This document shows positions 61,488 to 64,000 of a stretch of 64,000 nt of DNA, piece after piece (within the stretch, counting starts at the first letter, position 1; each line of letters starts with the position of its first letter). Source of the DNA: Sphaerolaimus hirsutus (Eukaryota; Nematoda; Chromadorea; Monhysterida; Sphaerolaimidae). The DNA lies in assembly GCA_964036195.1 (NCBI GenBank), contig OZ038456.1:25707792-25771791 (forward strand). The letters run 5' to 3'. Under the pieces are notes generated by a model. That model saw only the letters and a program-made list of their open reading frames with translations. It was not told where the DNA came from and made no database searches. A program made the translations under genes and the position numbers.

Positions 61488-62013
61488 CAGTCATCCCCGG
61501 GTTAACGATTCCCCCGGTTATAGGGTTCCCCGGGTTGATGGGTGGAATTGTGAAAACCGAGGACATGTGTGAATGAAATTCCCCGGATTGAAAGTTTCCC
61601 CGCATTCCCGGTTATCGGGTCGACTTTTGAAAAAAATGCACCTTTAGATACAAAATAACTTCGATTATCAGGTATTTTGAGTATCAAACACCAGTGACAT
61701 TTCACATTTCGTGGAGGCATGATGTATTCCTCATATATTAGGTTGTCAACTAAGTAACCTTAATTTTTTGCGTATGTGTGATCGCAAAAAATTAATGTTA
61801 CTTAGTTGACGACCTAATACATTAGGTCAGTGAGCATAAAAATCATCTGTGTGTATTTGCAACAGTGTCATTACACCATTAGGCCATTTTGCCTTCACCA
61901 TTCACCCAAATAAACCCAATTTTCGTACGTCACTTCCCACGCTTATAGGGTTCCCCGCATTATAGGGCAAGTGTTCAAAAATTTTTCTCCACCCGATAAC
62001 CCGGGGATGACTG
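61488..62013. mobile_element. pogo/Tigger-like MITE nested in the second hAT
   Basis: CAGTCATCCCCGGGTTA and TAACCCGGGGATGACTG form a 17-bp TIR flanked by TA on both sides (61486-61487, 62014-62015), as for Tc1/mariner/pogo transposons. Further TTCCCCG-type words are mirrored inside. No transposase. Confidence 0.82.
61738..61817. mobile_element. 80-bp mariner-like palindrome nested in the pogo-like MITE
   Basis: TTAGGTTGTCAACTAAGTAA and TTACTTAGTTGACGACCTAA form nearly the whole element, with a ten-base loop and TA flanks. TTAGGTTG is typical of mariner ends. The fourth level of nesting here. Confidence 0.8.
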
Positions 62014-62338
62014 TACAGCATTCCATGGCGCTGACGCCAACGCCAATTGCGCCATGGCGTGGCGCCTACTAATGGCGCCAGCGCCATGGCGCCATTCCGC
62101 CACTATATAGCTAAAATTTTAGGGGGGGGGGCGGGGCTGAGCCCCCCCCCCTCGCCAGCCTCCGTAAACAAGCAGCCCCCCCCCGCTCAAAAATCCTGGA
62201 TACGTCCCTGAGAAAAAGGGTGTATAAAAAGTGACTGCACGCATAGTTATACAAGGAATATTGGCTACATAATAAACTGATCTGTGTCAACTCAAATTTC
62301 GGCTTGTTGCCTGTCGCAGAGCAATATACCAAATTGGT

Positions 62339-63176
62339 CAACGATGGGTAAGTTCTCCAAAAAAAACACTTTCTGTGTTCTGAGTTTTTCAAAAATGAAT
62401 ACCTGTGTTTTGAGTTTTTTTGTCAAAAAAACTTGAGTAACTCTGTTTTCATTTCTGTGTTTTTTGTTAAAACTCGAGTTTTTTTGAGTTTTTTTCTAAA
62501 AAAACTCGAGTTTTTGTCCAAAAAAACTCGAGTTTTCCCCAAAAAATTTCTGATTTACAGCATTTTGATGTGGAAACAGTGGTTTTCTAATAAAATATTG
62601 GTTCTGCACATGTTTTAACCCCACAAAACATATGTGTATTCATTCAAGTGTCGAAAAAGTCCATAAAAATGTCCTCAATGAGGACATCCACCCACATCAC
62701 ACCACCAGCATCAACAAAATGCTCACAAACAACAATTTACACAGTACTCCCAAAAATTTTCAATGGATGTGCACTGTATGGAAGACTACAGAATTGATTT
62801 GAACTACAACTATATTTAAACATGTCCACCAGGAGATGTGCATGCCATCTTTAATTTATTTTTTGTTCCATCATAAAATATGAATATTATGTACATATTT
62901 ACATGCTATACATGCATATCTTATCGTGTTTACTTTAACTGAATTCATGTGCGTTCTGAAAATGTGTTCAACCACTTCGCTGAAAAAAACTCAAAAACTC
63001 AAAAAAACTTTTCTGTGTTTCCGTGTTTCTGTGTTTCTGTGTTCTCCAAAAAAAACTCATTTGAGTTTTGAGTTTTTCAAAATTTGTGAGTTTCCTTCCG
63101 TGTTTCTGTGTAAAACAAAAACACAGAAACTCAATGAGTTTCTGTGTTCAATTTCTGTGTTTTTTTCCATCGTTGA
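62339..63176. mobile_element. CAACGATGG-ended element, inverted relative to 47362-48510
   Basis: CAACGATGGGTAAGTTCTCC at the left and TTCCATCGTTG at the right. The interior has GAGTTTTTTT and TTTCTGTGTT words. About 840 bp, without the nested MITE of the other copy, so it approximates the uninterrupted form. Confidence 0.7.
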
Positions 63177-63635
63177 TACCAATGCACGTGTTGTAAAATT
63201 TATGTTTCAACATTGCAGCATGTTCATTTGGGATCGCTCTACAGCACGTGAAGCCGAAATCTGAGTTGACACAGACCAGTTGACACCCGTGTGTCATCTA
63301 GTGTGTGGGCCGCCAATGTGTTAATATGCCAAACACATGAAGTAGACCATATTTGCTGTTTTGAAATATTTTTTGGTGATGAATTCTGGCAATGACAACT
63401 CAGAACTTGAAGATGATTCAACAATAGAATTAAAATACAAGATGCTTCATCAAGCGAGCAGCCATCGACATCCAGTGACATATTTAATTTTTACGTTTAC
63501 GTTTTTTTAACGTATTCCTTGGTATTTTTAAAATACCTTACGTATTAGTATTCATACTTTTAATTTGGAAAAGGTATTTACGTTTACATTTACGTTTTCC
63601 AAAAATACCAGTATTTTAACAACACTGGTATTTTG

Positions 63636-64000
63636 TGAACACATTGACTGGTTTGAATTTTGGTGTAGGGATAGGTTCAGCTATGAGCAACGTACCATAA
63701 GGCAGAGTTGTTAAAATACTGTTATTTTTGGAAAGTGTAAGTGTAAGCATAAATACACTTTCCAAATTTTAAGCATGGATACTGTAAGTGTAAGGTATTT
63801 TTAAAATACCTAGGAAAGTGTGAGTGTAAATTTTTTTTAAGTGTGTGCTCTTGCTTTTGAAGATCAGACAACACCTTTTCTTTCACTTTTAGATAAATTT
63901 AATGATCATTTATATCCATTTTTTCATATTATCCTCATCAAACACAATAATCACAAAACAATACAACAATTCACTTTGTTCAACACCAGGTGTCTCGTAG
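63636..64000. other. End of window, start of another hAT-like repeat
   Basis: GGCAGAGTTGTTAAAATACTG at 63701 and AAGTGTAAG words resemble the ends of the 61128 element. The partner end may lie outside the window. No gene is visible. Confidence 0.35.

Larger units (their letters stand above)
61392..62210. mobile_element. Second hAT-type element nested in the first
   Basis: CAGGGCCGTATCCAGG at the left, CCTGGATACGTCCCTG at the right, and a perfect 8-bp duplication AGAAAAAG (61384-61391, 62211-62218). G-runs lie inside both ends. Non-autonomous. Confidence 0.85.
61128..63627. mobile_element. hAT-type composite element with 8-bp target duplication
   Basis: Ends CAGTGTTG and CAACACTG, flanked by perfect octamers GTATTTTG (61120-61127 and 63628-63635), the hAT signature. 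Subterminal regions repeat ACGTTTACG / CGTAAACGT words. It has no transposase; its interior is other transposons (61392-62210 and 62339-63176). Confidence 0.8.

Noticed and set aside
63180-63262. Possible terminal exon after TTTCAACATTGCAG
   Set aside because: Only about 15 codons before a stop, and it lies inside a hAT-type element; acceptor alone is not enough.

Overview
The window looks like a repeat-dense, AT-rich animal genome, probably an invertebrate. The evidence is Ty3/gypsy-type LTR retroelements in several states of decay, hAT-, pogo- and mariner-type terminal inverted repeats, dozens of short inverted-repeat elements (MITEs), GT-AG exon candidates and no bacterial gene structure. 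The species cannot be named from sequence alone. Two runs of exactly 200 N (5020-5219 and 51167-51366) are assembly gaps. Layout: 1-5019 holds MITEs, a 664-bp tandem array and a 1.1-kb palindrome that runs into the first gap. 5220-22615 is the centrepiece, a giant and apparently recent LTR element of at least 17.4 kb. 22616-28920 is a field of foldback elements that includes a 1.1-kb LTR mini-element with an ORF of its own. 29007-33757 is a 5'-truncated Ty3/gypsy element with an intact RT-RNase H-integrase frame and an extra coiled-coil gene. 33915-45452 is an 11.5-kb Ty3/gypsy element on the minus strand, complete with LTRs and a 4-bp target duplication but badly decayed and split by a second, smaller LTR element. 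45453-64000 is MITEs and nested DNA transposons with a few exon-like islands of what may be a host gene. The giant element is the most unusual object. Its LTRs differ nowhere that I could see over 1.5 kb. Its first gene encodes, in one frame, a Gag with a CCHC knuckle, then an envelope-like glycoprotein segment (hydrophobic anchor, Cys-rich glycosylated ectodomain, furin-type site, second anchor), then a retropepsin and the start of reverse transcriptase. One extra T in a run of five breaks the frame inside RT, and the next ORF carries the rest of RT, RNase H and a DD35E integrase. Envelope genes normally lie downstream of pol; here the module is between nucleocapsid and protease. A third gene of 1323 codons encodes a UPF1-like superfamily 1 helicase with motifs I-VI, which is not part of the usual LTR-element toolkit. 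A GTAAGT donor in the U5 leader and a pyrimidine-tract acceptor just before the helicase gene suggest a spliced subgenomic mRNA. The polyprotein topology (Gag cytosolic, ectodomain lumenal, PR-RT-IN cytosolic) would let one chain supply capsid, membrane glycoprotein and replication enzymes. This is my inference from the sequence, not a demonstrated mechanism.
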